Assembly (NCBI GenBank): GCA_024698325.1
Contig: JAILRG010000135.1
Location: forward strand, 1-38,311
DNA: 38,311 bases
Direction: 5' to 3'
From: Treponema sp.
GTDB taxonomy: Bacteria; Spirochaetota; Spirochaetia; Treponematales; Treponemataceae
The translations under genes and the position numbers were made by a program. Shown here piece after piece: positions 16,497-25,222 of the stretch. Within the stretch, counting starts at the first letter, position 1; each line of letters begins with the position of its first letter. The notes beneath the pieces are model-generated. The model was not told the DNA's origin, made no database searches, and saw only the letters and a list, made by a program, of their open reading frames with translations.

Positions 16497-17785
16497 TATA
16501 TCTGGGCTTTGTAACCGATATTCAATTTTACAGCCTGTTCCCAGCCGTTATCTTTTATATCAGTAATGTTCGCCTGGAACATCAGGTGCAGCGTTCCTGA
16601 CATAACCGGTACGGTGAGGAATGGCGAAACCTTCACGTTATAATCATTTTCCGTATCATCATCCTCGGTCCCGAGCAATTCTTTCAATTCTGCGAGGCTT
16701 TTTACTTTCAAATCGAACAGGTGCTTTCCTGGCAGGGAGAATGTCGTATGGAAGCCGAACTGTATGTTCTTGTTGTTTACACTCAAATTATCGGTAAATA
16801 GCGCGATGTTCAGGCCGAGAGAGTCTTCGACAAAAATAAGCTTCTTGTTCGGAATTTCCGGTACGCTGCTTTCTTCCAGCAGGCTGTCGGGAAAGTTGAA
16901 GAATGTCAGGTGAAATTTGCAGTCGGTAGCTGTAAGCCGGGACTCAACAAGAAGGTAGGTGTCGCTGTCTTTCAGTTTATTCTCTTCGGAGTTTGACTTT
17001 AAGGGGACTTGCTCAAAGCCAGCCTGCATAAACAGGGACTGTCCGTATCTGTCGCCGATAAAAAGCTCCATGCCGCTGTGCAGATACAGGGTATCTATCA
17101 ACAGGATTACGTCGTTGTCTTCATACTTTTTTGAAAGGGGGGCGCCGAGACCTGTCGCAAAATCAAGGGTGAACAAGCTGTTTACGGTTGCAAAACGCCA
17201 GTCAAAATTCAGCTGATCATCTTCATCGTCATTTGAAGCGTGGTTTTTATAGATGTAAAGGCCGGAAGCAACTGGTGCCTTGTCGAAATGTACGACGTAA
17301 GAAGCACCGGCACCATAAAATGGATAAATGTAAGAGCCTTTCAGCCCCAGCCAGCTTTCTGTAATAAGCGAAGTCAGTGGTTTGATGCCGAACTGCCGCT
17401 GTAAGAAGATGTCACTTCCTATCGGCTCGAATGTTCCGAAAAAGCCGCTTATATACTGTGTGTTCCCCAAAAAAGGCTTTATGTAGGTAGCAGAAAGCTC
17501 ATTTATGCAGAAGAGTGCCTGTGTGTCGTTGAATACACCGGAGGCAAAAATGTCTTCTGATTGCAGTGAGAATTCGCCGCGTACAAGAAAGCTTTTGCTC
17601 AGGTTCAGCTGTCCGGCAAAGTAAGACTGAATTTGCAGCATGGGGTCAAATTCACCCTCTTCTGCTCCTGGATCTGAATATATATCACCTTTCATTCCGG
17701 CATACCCGCTGAAGAACACTTCGGAAAATGCCAGTGGTGCCAGTAAAAAAAGTATCGTATATGTAACAAACTGTCTCAGTTTCAT
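16496..17785 (-). CDS. Outer-membrane beta-barrel-like protein (429 aa), unknown function
   Basis: Signal peptide LRQFVTYTILFLLAPLAFS with cleavage expected before EVFFSGYAG. The mature protein is built of alternating amphipathic strands with polar, Asp/Glu-rich turns (for example DDEDDQ, EDDDTEND), as expected for a large barrel or a periplasmic beta-solenoid. The start ATG has GGAG 5 nt upstream. It sits alone, divergent from cheA; the 177-bp gap contains the che promoters on the other strand, and I find no convincing promoter for this gene. No link to chemotaxis can be shown. Function unknown. Confidence 0.68.
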   Translation of the reverse strand: MKLRQFVTYTILFLLAPLAFSEVFFSGYAGMKGDIYSDPGAEEGEFDPMLQIQSYFAGQLNLSKSFLVRGEFSLQSEDIFASGVFNDTQALFCINELSATYIKPFLGNTQYISGFFGTFEPIGSDIFLQRQFGIKPLTSLITESWLGLKGSYIYPFYGAGASYVVHFDKAPVASGLYIYKNHASNDDEDDQLNFDWRFATVNSLFTLDFATGLGAPLSKKYEDNDVILLIDTLYLHSGMELFIGDRYGQSLFMQAGFEQVPLKSNSEENKLKDSDTYLLVESRLTATDCKFHLTFFNFPDSLLEESSVPEIPNKKLIFVEDSLGLNIALFTDNLSVNNKNIQFGFHTTFSLPGKHLFDLKVKSLAELKELLGTEDDDTENDYNVKVSPFLTVPVMSGTLHLMFQANITDIKDNGWEQAVKLNIGYKAQI

Positions 17786-17882
17786 AAGGTCTCCGATGCG
17801 GAAATTGCGCAGAGTTGTACTATAGAAATATCGGCATAAACTATACGGTACTTTAGGTTTTGATATGAAAAAATACTAAAAA

Positions 17883-17910
17883 TTGCAGTAGTCTTGAAGT
17901 AGTGTAAAAT
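17883..17910 (+). promoter_or_regulatory. Possible upstream promoter of the che operon
   Basis: TTGCAG (17883-17888), 16-bp spacer, TAAAAT (17905-17910). It would give a leader of about 45 nt, unlike the proximal promoter. Confidence 0.45.
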
Positions 17911-17927
17911 ATTCTTCGTTTTTGTGC

Positions 17928-17955
17928 TTGACTTTGGGCATAGAACGGTTAAAAT
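17928..17955 (+). promoter_or_regulatory. Proximal cheA promoter, 7 nt from the start codon
   Basis: TTGACT (17928-17933), 16-bp spacer, TAAAAT (17950-17955), 7 nt to ATG 17963. It resembles the housekeeping sigma-70 type, not a sigma-28 (TAAA-N15-GCCGATAA) flagellar promoter. No Shine-Dalgarno precedes cheA. Confidence 0.65.
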
Positions 17956-17962
17956 ATAAACC

Positions 17963-20392
17963 ATGAGTGATTACCTTGATGCAGACAACGAAGAGCTTTT
18001 GAAAGATTATTTTTCAGAAGCCGAGCAAATGGTTGAAAATCTGGAAAGCAACATTCTCGCAATTGAAACTGACCCGAATAATCACGATGCAATCGATGAA
18101 ATTTTCCGTGCAGCTCATACGCTGAAAGGAAATTCTGCTGCGGTCGAGTTTTCTGAGATATCCCATTTTGCTCACACAATGGAAGATTTGCTTGATGAAG
18201 TGCGCTCTGATAAGATAAAGGTTACAGAAGATATTGTTGATGTTTTACTGAACGCGCTTGATGTTATCAAAGCAATGCTTGACTCTCGTAAGGGCGGTGT
18301 TCCCTACGCAGAAAGTACAGATGAAATTTCCAATAAAATACGATCATTTTTTTCTGGTGCAGAAAAAGCTGCTGCTCCAGCCCCGGCTCCTGCAGCACCT
18401 GTTGCCCCGGCACCTGCGCCTCAGGCTCCGGTTGCTGCCACTCAGACGGCAGTCGACTTATCGGAATACGAACTGCTTGAGCTAAAGCAGGGCTGTAACC
18501 CGAATGAAAAACTATGGTCCGTAACAGTCATTTTTGATGAAAGCAACCCGATGAACAGTGTCGGTGGCATTCAGGTATTTGCCGCATTAAAAGCATGCGG
18601 AACCGTGTTAAAGACAAATCCTGATTTTGATGCGCTGTACGAAGATAAATTCTACGAGAAAGTCGTCTATTACGTTTCTAGTGGAGCAACAGGCGATGTG
18701 CTGGAAGATACGGCATTCTTGAGTGATGTTACAATCAGCGTAGATGCTCAGTGTCTTGATGGCGCTGTCGCTAAAGACAGTAGCGCGGCTTCTGAAATTC
18801 CTGCCGCAGCTCCTGTTGCGCCAGCACCTGTAGTAGCACCTCAGGTTGCAGCTGCACCTGTAGCCGCAGCGCCTGTTGCGGCCCCCGCTCCAGTTCAAGC
18901 CGCAGAACCGGCCCCGGCAGCAGCTCCTTCACCTGCTGCTGCGGAAGCAAAAACTGCAGCCTCAAAGCCGACCCCAGCAAAACAAGGCGAGCATACTCAG
19001 CCTCAGGCCGGCGCGGTACTTCGTGTAGACAGCCGTCGTGTTGACTATCTGATGAACCTGGTCAGTGAGACTGTCATTACGAAAGCTGCTTTTAACCAGA
19101 GTGCACAGCAGCAGTCTGACTTGCTCATTCAGTTCCAGTCACTGGATTCTTCTTACAAAGAGAAGATTCATCGTATGTTTGAGCAGTTGCCGCAGTATCT
19201 CGAAGAGATACAGAAGGGCGTTAGTGTAAAAGAAATTAAAGAAAACATCCTTAATGAATTTGGCTCAATTGCAACATACTTTGATGCTTTTGAGGCTCGC
19301 TTTAAGGATTTAAGCTCTAAATTCCATTCTTCAACTCAGAATCTGGGACGCATCGCCGGCGAATTGCAGGAAGGCGTCATGAAAATCCGCATGGTTCCAA
19401 TCAGCCAGATTTTCGACCGCTTCCCGCGTGTTATCCGCGATTTGCAGAAAGATTTGGGTAAGAAGATTCAGCTGATTATCGAAGGTAAGGATACAGAACT
19501 TGATAAGACGGTCGTTGATGATTTGATGGATCCTCTTATGCATTGTATCCGGAACTCAGCTGATCACGGTATTGAACAGCCGAATGTGCGTGTTGCTGCT
19601 GGCAAACCTGAACAGGGAACGGTTCTCTTAAAGGCTGCCAACGAAGGTAACATGATTGTCATTGACATTGTTGATGACGGTGCCGGTATTGATGTTCAGA
19701 AGGTTCGTCAGAAGGCAATTGACAAGGGACTTGTTTCCCCGAACAAAGTGTTTACCGATCAGGAAGCTCATCAGTTTATCTTCCTTCCGGGATTCTCTAC
19801 GGCAGCAAAGATTTCGAATGTCTCTGGCCGTGGCGTAGGTCTGGATGTTGTTAAAACTACGATAGAGAAACTGAACGGTACGATAACCGTTACTTCTGAA
19901 AAGGGTAAAGGCTCTAAGTTCTCTATCAGATTGCCGCTGACTCTTGCTATTATTCAGGGCCTTCTGGTGCGTGTCGGCAAAGAAACGTACTCTATTCCGA
20001 TTGCATCTGTTGTTGAGAGTGTGCGCGTAAAGAAAGAAGAGATTAACACTATCGATAATTATGAGGTTCTGAACGTTCGTAATGAAGTTATCAGCGTTCT
20101 TCGCCTGAGCCGCTTGTTTAATATACCGACAACGTCCGATGGTGAATACTGCTTCGTAGTTATCGTTGGTTCCCACGATAAGAAGATTGGCGTTATGGTC
20201 GACGCTCTTATCGGAGAAGAAGATGTCGTTATTAAGCCGTTGCGCGATCAGTTTACACAGTCGCCTGGTATCGCGGGTGCTTCAATTCTTGGTGATGGTT
20301 CAGTTTCACTGATTATTGATGTAACTCAGCTGCTTGAGCTTGGCGTGCGTCAGGAAATTGAAGCCCGTCAAGAAATTGGATATGAAGGATAA
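17963..20392 (+). CDS. cheA: Chemotaxis histidine kinase CheA
   Basis: CheA phosphorylates itself on a His and passes the phosphate to CheY at receptor arrays. Order in this 809-aa protein: P1 HPt domain (~1-110) with the phospho-site in AHTLKG (His52); Pro/Ala-rich linker (~136-160); P2-like domain (~165-265); a second long Pro/Ala linker (~275-340); P3 dimerisation region (~352-470); P4 kinase with N-box HCIRNSADHGIE (Asn531), G1 VDDGAGID and G2 GRGVGLD; and P5 CheW-like domain (~662-800). P3 is about twice the usual length, with an extra helical segment around residues 392-450. First gene of the operon cheA-cheW/R-cheX-cheY. No ribosome site is seen at the ATG. Confidence 0.96.
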   Translation: MSDYLDADNEELLKDYFSEAEQMVENLESNILAIETDPNNHDAIDEIFRAAHTLKGNSAAVEFSEISHFAHTMEDLLDEVRSDKIKVTEDIVDVLLNALDVIKAMLDSRKGGVPYAESTDEISNKIRSFFSGAEKAAAPAPAPAAPVAPAPAPQAPVAATQTAVDLSEYELLELKQGCNPNEKLWSVTVIFDESNPMNSVGGIQVFAALKACGTVLKTNPDFDALYEDKFYEKVVYYVSSGATGDVLEDTAFLSDVTISVDAQCLDGAVAKDSSAASEIPAAAPVAPAPVVAPQVAAAPVAAAPVAAPAPVQAAEPAPAAAPSPAAAEAKTAASKPTPAKQGEHTQPQAGAVLRVDSRRVDYLMNLVSETVITKAAFNQSAQQQSDLLIQFQSLDSSYKEKIHRMFEQLPQYLEEIQKGVSVKEIKENILNEFGSIATYFDAFEARFKDLSSKFHSSTQNLGRIAGELQEGVMKIRMVPISQIFDRFPRVIRDLQKDLGKKIQLIIEGKDTELDKTVVDDLMDPLMHCIRNSADHGIEQPNVRVAAGKPEQGTVLLKAANEGNMIVIDIVDDGAGIDVQKVRQKAIDKGLVSPNKVFTDQEAHQFIFLPGFSTAAKISNVSGRGVGLDVVKTTIEKLNGTITVTSEKGKGSKFSIRLPLTLAIIQGLLVRVGKETYSIPIASVVESVRVKKEEINTIDNYEVLNVRNEVISVLRLSRLFNIPTTSDGEYCFVVIVGSHDKKIGVMVDALIGEEDVVIKPLRDQFTQSPGIAGASILGDGSVSLIIDVTQLLELGVRQEIEARQEIGYEG

Positions 20393-20403
20393 GGATGCAG
20401 ACT

Positions 20404-21834
20404 ATGGATACAACAAAGAGCATAAATGACGTACTTGCAAGCCAGAATGCAGCCCTTCAGGCCCAGTCAGTAGCTGCTGTAGACGAAAACGGTAAGGAAA
20501 AGATTGCTGTATTTGACTACAGAATGGTTACATTCTCGCTTGCCGGAAAAGATTACGCAATTGATATCATGAAGGTAAAGGAAATCTTTAAAGCTGGTTC
20601 CTTTACCTATGTTCCCAATACACTTCCGTTTGTGCTGGGTGTTTATAATCTCCGCGGTGAGATTATTCCGATTGTAGATTTGCGCATCTTTTTTAATATT
20701 GATGTCGGTGAAAGACAGTCTAATAAGCTGGAAAAAATGCTTATTGTGTCTGTCGGTGAACAGGTCTTCGGTGTTGTAGTTGATGATATCGACAAGATTG
20801 TTGGTATTCAGAAATCAGCAATTCAGCCGCCGCATCCGCTGTTTGGTGATATTAACATCAAGTTTATACAGGGTGTCGTTGAAAGCAACAACCGTTTGTA
20901 CATCTTGCTTGATATAGACCGTATTTTCAATGCAAAAATAGACCCGAAGGAACGTGAGGCATCCACAAAGGATATGCTTTCCCGTACATCGGTTAAGGTT
21001 CAGTCTCGCACTGATTCTTTTGCAGCTCCTGTTTCTGCACAGGCCGCTCCAGCACCTGAAGCAGCTCCAAAAGCACCTGCTAATGAGCCTGCTATTGATG
21101 AAAACTTCGGTTTCGTAACATCTTCACTGGCTACGCTGCGAAAATTCGAAGTGACCGGAATAAACGAGAAGTGGGTAAAAGAGCGTTATGTGGAGTGGGC
21201 GAAGGAACGCGGCAAAGACAAGGTCCAGTTCCAGAGTGTTACCGATGCTGATGAATACCTGAAACCGTTCTATTCTCAGTGTAATGGATCGTGGTGGAAA
21301 AAAGACTACGCTGATGCCATTTATAAGGCTCTGCCGGATAATACCGCAAAACAGATTGTGGTTTGGAATCCTGGCTGTGGTAAAGGTTTTGAGAGTTATT
21401 CTCTTGCCTGTTTGCTGCGTAAGCGCTATCCGGAAGCAAAAATCCGTATATATGCGCATGATATTGATTTGCTCAGTGTATCAAACGCTCCGCTTCTTTC
21501 TGTTCCTGCAGATGTTGCTAATGATTGGTACGCTCCATATATTACAAAAAAGGCAAATGGTGATTATACCTTTATCAATGATGTCCGTAACAGCGTAATG
21601 TTCGAATATCATGATTGTATGAACACGAATGCTTTGCCAAACTTGGATATTGTATTTACAAGGGATCTGATTTCTTTTATGCCAAAGCAGGCTCAGGAAA
21701 CGCTTATAGCCGATTTTACTGAAAAGTTAAAAGGAAACGGAATTGTCATTCTTGGACAGAATGAGACCCTTGAAAATAATGGTAAATGGACTGGCAAGTC
21801 CGTTGGCTCAGTAACAGTTTTCGGAAAAAAATAA
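20404..21834 (+). CDS. cheW: CheW fused to a degenerate CheR-like methyltransferase domain
   Basis: The N-terminal ~180 residues are a CheW coupling domain (YRMVTFSLAGKDYAIDI, VLGVYNLRGEIIPIVDLR, GDINIKFIQGV). After a Pro/Ala linker, residues ~237-479 resemble the CheR SAM-methyltransferase fold. The canonical motifs are altered: WNPGCGKGFESYSLA in place of the usual W.AGCStGEEPYSLA, and FTRDLISF in place of the usual CRNVLIYF. Catalysis is therefore doubtful and a structural role likely. CheW-CheR-like fusions are known from Treponema denticola, where they are part of the receptor array. An ATG at 20395 overlaps the AAGGA sequence; ATG 20404 lies 8 nt after it and is the better start. The cheA stop is 11 nt upstream. 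Confidence 0.92.
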   Translation: MDTTKSINDVLASQNAALQAQSVAAVDENGKEKIAVFDYRMVTFSLAGKDYAIDIMKVKEIFKAGSFTYVPNTLPFVLGVYNLRGEIIPIVDLRIFFNIDVGERQSNKLEKMLIVSVGEQVFGVVVDDIDKIVGIQKSAIQPPHPLFGDINIKFIQGVVESNNRLYILLDIDRIFNAKIDPKEREASTKDMLSRTSVKVQSRTDSFAAPVSAQAAPAPEAAPKAPANEPAIDENFGFVTSSLATLRKFEVTGINEKWVKERYVEWAKERGKDKVQFQSVTDADEYLKPFYSQCNGSWWKKDYADAIYKALPDNTAKQIVVWNPGCGKGFESYSLACLLRKRYPEAKIRIYAHDIDLLSVSNAPLLSVPADVANDWYAPYITKKANGDYTFINDVRNSVMFEYHDCMNTNALPNLDIVFTRDLISFMPKQAQETLIADFTEKLKGNGIVILGQNETLENNGKWTGKSVGSVTVFGKK

Positions 21835-21849
21835 TAGGAGTGAAAGCAC

Positions 21850-22332
21850 ATGAGAGTAGAGTATATTAACCCTTTCGTTGAGACCTCTTTCCAGATTCTG
21901 TCTGAAGTGCTCGGTGGTGCGCAGGTTACTCGCGGTGACTTGTACCTCAAATCTACAGCTATGCCGGTTATGGGTGTTGCAGCCCTGGTTGGCCTGGCAG
22001 GTGATGTTGAAGGCCGTGTACTTTTTGACATGTCGTACGAGACCGCATTAAATATTGCGTCTCAAATGAACGGGGAAAAATTGACTGTGTTCGATGATTT
22101 GGCAAAAGCTACAATCAGCGAATTGGCAAACTTAATTACAGCACAGGCTGTTACAAAGCTGCATGAGCTTGGTTTTAAGTTTGACCTTACTCCGCCAGCA
22201 TTGTTTGCTGGTCAAAATATGGAAATTGCTGCATTAAGTGGAAGCTCTGAAAGCGTTGAAGCTTTGATTGTACCGCTGGTGACAGAATGTGGAAAAGTTG
22301 AAGTAAATGTCGCTATTCGTGAGCGCATGTAA
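21850..22332 (+). CDS. cheX: CheX chemotaxis phosphatase
   Basis: CheX removes phosphate from CheY-P and replaces CheZ in spirochaetes. The 160-aa protein shows the CheC/CheX-type active helix, KATISELANLITAQA, with the E-x-x-N pair needed for dephosphorylation. GAGTGA with GGAG 9 nt before the ATG marks the start; the gap to cheW/R is 15 nt. It starts MRVEYINPFVE, as in other treponemal CheX proteins. Confidence 0.93.
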   Translation: MRVEYINPFVETSFQILSEVLGGAQVTRGDLYLKSTAMPVMGVAALVGLAGDVEGRVLFDMSYETALNIASQMNGEKLTVFDDLAKATISELANLITAQAVTKLHELGFKFDLTPPALFAGQNMEIAALSGSSESVEALIVPLVTECGKVEVNVAIRERM

Positions 22333-22347
22333 CTTGAGGAGGACGAT

Positions 22348-22785
22348 ATGAAAACACGACAAGATTTTCCTTCAATTAACGAGCGTCCGCCGGAGGGGAT
22401 GAAGCTCGACGGATCTAAGATAAGGGTGCTTGTTGTTGATGACTCAATCTTTGTTGCCAAACAGCTTGGACAGATTTTGACGAGCGAAGGTTACGAGGTT
22501 GTTGCAACTGCAGTTGATGGTAAGGACGGCGTGGACAAGTACAAAGAACTGTGTCCGAACATCGACCTGGTAACCATGGATATCACTATGCCGCGCATGG
22601 ATGGTATTACTGCTCTTGAACAGATTGTTGCATTTGATAAGAATGCCCGTGTTGTAATGGTTAGTGCTCTTGGAAAAGAAGAGCTGGTCAAGAAGTCATT
22701 GATTCTTGGTGCTAAAAACTACATCATTAAACCGCTTGACCGCAAGAAGGTTCTTGAGCGCATTAGCGCATCTCTTAAGTCATAA
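22348..22785 (+). CDS. cheY: CheY response regulator
   Basis: A single receiver domain of 145 aa that, when phosphorylated, acts on the flagellar switch. The acidic pair is in LVVDDSIF, the phospho-acceptor Asp in VTMDITMPRMDG, the conserved Ser in VSALGKEE and the Lys in YIIKPLD. It carries an N-terminal extension of about 25 residues before the first strand. GAGGAGG lies before the ATG; the gene starts 15 nt after cheX and is closed by a strong terminator. Confidence 0.95.
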   Translation: MKTRQDFPSINERPPEGMKLDGSKIRVLVVDDSIFVAKQLGQILTSEGYEVVATAVDGKDGVDKYKELCPNIDLVTMDITMPRMDGITALEQIVAFDKNARVVMVSALGKEELVKKSLILGAKNYIIKPLDRKKVLERISASLKS

Positions 22786-22790
22786 ATATT

Positions 22791-22823
22791 GCCGGTCTGC
22801 CTTGTGCAGGACCGGCTTTTTTT
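22791..22823 (+). terminator. che operon terminator
   Basis: GCCGGTCTGC and GCAGGACCGGC form a 10-bp stem with one bulged G and a 5-nt loop, then seven T (22817-22823). It lies 5 bp after the cheY stop. Confidence 0.92.
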
Positions 22824-22855
22824 ATGGTTTTTCTCAAATATTCATAGCATGCCAG

Positions 22856-22884
22856 TTGACCAAAAAGGTGTGCTGTGATATATT
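22856..22884 (+). promoter_or_regulatory. tRNA-Val promoter
   Basis: TTGACC (22856-22861), 17-bp spacer, TATATT (22879-22884). Predicted +1 is near 22891, only about 16 nt before the mature tRNA. Confidence 0.8.
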
Positions 22885-22892
22885 TTCTCTAT

Positions 22893-23001
22893 CGCCAATA
22901 ACGATTGCGGAATTAGCTCAGTTGGTTAGAGTACAAGCATGACACGCTTGGGGTCACTAGTTCGACTCTAGTATTCCGCAACGGTTGTTGGCGTTTTTTT
23001 T
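22893..23001 (+). terminator. tRNA leader-trailer stem with T-run acting as terminator
   Basis: The leader CGCCAATAAC (22893-22902) can pair with the trailer GTTGTTGGCG (22984-22993), 10 bp with one mismatch-type wobble pair, closing around the whole tRNA. It is followed by eight T (22994-23001). No separate hairpin exists in the trailer, so the extended stem is the likely termination signal. Confidence 0.6.
22907..22980 (+). tRNA. tRNA-Val (anticodon GAC)
   Basis: A full 74-nt cloverleaf: acceptor GCGGAAT/ATTCCGC, D arm GCTC/GAGT, anticodon stem CAAGC/GCTTG with loop ATGACAC (anticodon GAC, reads GUC/GUU), T arm ACTAG/CTAGT with loop TTCGACT, discriminator A. CCA is not encoded. The variable loop is 5 nt. 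Confidence 0.95.
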
Positions 23002-23017
23002 ATGTACAAATCAATTT

Positions 23018-23716
23018 CTAGTCAATGCTTGACCGTTCAATAAAGTCGGGTAGATTCTTTGCAAGTTCCTGCATGCGTAAATCAGTATTGTGAATCGTAT
23101 CCGCACAACTTCTGAGTTCTTCCTTTATGTTTGATGGCATTACATAGTCTTTTTTATAATGAAGCTGATGTTCGAGGCTTGCCCAGAAGTCCATCGCAAT
23201 AGTCCTGATTTGAATTTCAACAGGGATTTCGCGTTTTTCATCACTGAAATAGACACCGACTTTTACAATGATATGAAGGCTTCTGTAGCCGCTTGCTTTA
23301 GGCTCTTTGATGTAATCCTTTTCTTCAATCAAAGTTACGTCATCCTGTTGAAGGAGCATCTGCGCAACATGGTAGACATCGCTGATAAACGGACAGGTGA
23401 TTCGTATTCCTGCGATGTCGTAGAGCTTGTTTACCATGTTGTCGATGGTAACAGAGAGGCCTTTACGCTGAAGCTTTTCGGCAATGCTCAGCGGCTCTTT
23501 TATTCTACTGGAGATCGTTGCAATGGGATTCCTCTGATGTTTGCTTGAAAATTCGTCTTCAAGGATTTCAAATTTAGTGGTTATCTGCTTAATTGCACTT
23601 TCATACATCATGAATAGCTGCTGAAAATGCATTGCCATGTTTATGACAGCCTGAGGATCAGATAAAACAGATTTATTGTCTTCGGCCGTTTTGCGTAGGA
23701 TAAGTTCTTGATTCAT
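23018..23716 (-). CDS. relQ: Small alarmone synthetase (RelQ-like GTP pyrophosphokinase)
   Basis: A 232-aa protein with only the (p)ppGpp synthetase domain; there is no HD hydrolase or regulatory part. Family motifs: DIAGIRITCPF, KEPKASGYRSLH, VEIQIRTIAMDFWASLEHQLHYK. It makes (p)ppGpp from ATP and GDP/GTP. The ATG at 23716 is preceded by an extended -10 (TGT-TATATT) 6 nt upstream and no useful Shine-Dalgarno. It follows the MATE gene by 42 bp on the same strand but appears to have its own promoter. The symbol relQ is used by similarity; relP-type cannot be excluded. Confidence 0.87.
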   Translation of the reverse strand: MNQELILRKTAEDNKSVLSDPQAVINMAMHFQQLFMMYESAIKQITTKFEILEDEFSSKHQRNPIATISSRIKEPLSIAEKLQRKGLSVTIDNMVNKLYDIAGIRITCPFISDVYHVAQMLLQQDDVTLIEEKDYIKEPKASGYRSLHIIVKVGVYFSDEKREIPVEIQIRTIAMDFWASLEHQLHYKKDYVMPSNIKEELRSCADTIHNTDLRMQELAKNLPDFIERSSID

Positions 23717-23722
23717 ATCCTA

Positions 23723-23731
23723 AATATAACA
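23723..23731 (-). promoter_or_regulatory. Extended -10 promoter of the alarmone synthetase gene
   Basis: Minus strand TGT-TATATT (hexamer 23728-23723), 6 nt before the ATG. The -35 match is weak (TTTCCT at 17 bp). Confidence 0.5.
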
Positions 23732-23758
23732 ACAGAACGGCCCAAAGGAAAGAAAATT

Positions 23759-25108
23759 TTAGACTGCGCTGCCTTTGTGCATGATTCTAAGCCGGTGCAG
23801 GCACCAGTAAAATGCCGGAATCAGGAAAATGTCGGCAAGTACCCAGGCGAACGGAGAGCCTAGACATGCGCTGATAAAGCCGAAGTGGGGAACCATATAC
23901 ATGCCCATAAGAGCGCGTGCAATCATTTCCATCACGCCTGCTAGAATCGCAAAAACGCTGAATCCCATGCCTTGTATCATGAATCGGTAAATGTTTACTG
24001 CGGCAAGCAAAATATAGCAGGATGCGTTTGCGACGAGAAAAAGCTTTGCGTCTTGTATGATTTTGGTTTCGGAGCCGCTTACAAAAAGCATGATGAAATA
24101 CTGGCCTGCAAGCAAAAAGAGGAAAAAGACTGCTACTGAGTATATGCTTGCTATGATCATGCTGTCGCGGACTCCAGCTTTTAAGCGGTCGAACTTAAGC
24201 GCGCCGGTGTTCTGACCGCCGTATGTTGCCATGGTGGTTCCGAGGGCGTCAAAAACCGGGCAGAAGAACATGCTCATGCGAGCGCCTGCGGTGATGGCTG
24301 CAACGGCTCCGGATCCAAGCCCGTTTACGGAAGCCTGCAGAATAACGCTTCCGATAGCGGTAATTGAATACTGTAAGCCCATCGGAATGCCTACTGAACA
24401 TAAAGCCGCGCAGTGGCGGGCGTTTATAGTGCGTTCGTCTGCCTGCGGATGAACTTCCTTATAGTGCGAAATCATGTAGATGAGGCATGCAATGCCGGCT
24501 ATGCCCTGAGAAATCACTGTTGCCAGCGCCGCTCCGACAACGTCCCACTTGCAGATGAGGATAAAAATCAAATCAAGTGCGATATTAAGGACAGATGAGA
24601 GCACAAGAAAATAAACTGGCGTGCGGCTGTCTCCTAGTGAGCGGATTATGCTTGCCGTCATATTGTACAAAAAGATGAGCGGTATACCGGCAAAGATGAT
24701 GCGGATATAGTCGACGGCGCGGTCCACTATATCGGGCGGTGTCTGCATAAGCAGTAGAAGCGGCCGGCAGTAAATGACTGTAAGCACGGTCATAATGATG
24801 GAAAACAGTACCGTCAAAAATGCGATGTTGGTAATGTAGCGGCGCATCGTGGAAAAATCGTTTGCGCCGAAGCGCTGCGCGACAGGAATAGCAAAACCGG
24901 AGCAGACGCCTACAACAAAGCCGATGATGAGAAAGCTTACGCTTCCCGTAGAGCCGACCGCTGCAAGTGCCTGAACTCCAAGGCTTTTTCCGACAATGAT
25001 TGTGTCAGTAACGCTGTAAAACTGCTGAAATAAGTAACCGAGCAGTACCGGAACCGAAAAGTTGATAATGAGAGAAAAAGGATTTCCCTCGGTAAGGTTC
25101 TTTGTCAT
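23759..25108 (-). CDS. MATE family efflux transporter
   Basis: A 449-aa polytopic inner-membrane protein of the MATE family, exporting cationic or drug-like compounds with Na+ or H+. About twelve hydrophobic segments are visible. The N-terminus (MTKNLTEGNPFSLIINFSVP, then LLGYLFQQFYSVTDTIIVGK) is typical. The second half repeats the same topology from about residue 235 (GIPMGLQYSITAIGSVILQ). The start ATG has no Shine-Dalgarno; a promoter lies 6 nt upstream. Substrate cannot be read from sequence. Confidence 0.93.
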   Translation of the reverse strand: MTKNLTEGNPFSLIINFSVPVLLGYLFQQFYSVTDTIIVGKSLGVQALAAVGSTGSVSFLIIGFVVGVCSGFAIPVAQRFGANDFSTMRRYITNIAFLTVLFSIIMTVLTVIYCRPLLLLMQTPPDIVDRAVDYIRIIFAGIPLIFLYNMTASIIRSLGDSRTPVYFLVLSSVLNIALDLIFILICKWDVVGAALATVISQGIAGIACLIYMISHYKEVHPQADERTINARHCAALCSVGIPMGLQYSITAIGSVILQASVNGLGSGAVAAITAGARMSMFFCPVFDALGTTMATYGGQNTGALKFDRLKAGVRDSMIIASIYSVAVFFLFLLAGQYFIMLFVSGSETKIIQDAKLFLVANASCYILLAAVNIYRFMIQGMGFSVFAILAGVMEMIARALMGMYMVPHFGFISACLGSPFAWVLADIFLIPAFYWCLHRLRIMHKGSAV

Positions 25109-25114
25109 ATTTCC

Positions 25115-25143
25115 ACTGTAACACGAGCCAGAGAATGTCGCAA
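25115..25143 (-). promoter_or_regulatory. MATE gene promoter, 6 nt from the start codon
   Basis: Minus strand TTGCGA (25143-25138), 17-bp spacer, TACAGT (25120-25115), 6 nt to the ATG at 25108. No ribosome-binding sequence. Confidence 0.65.
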
Positions 25144-25222
25144 GCGTATGAAGCCATGATTGTACATAGTCCCAGGTCTGGCCTTGGGTGCAGCTTGCAG
25201 GTGCGCCTTGAGGGGATGCTTG

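Noticed and set aside
17883..17955. A sigma-28 flagellar promoter before cheA
   Set aside because: No TAAA followed at ~15 bp by GCCGATAA is present; both candidates look like sigma-70 promoters.
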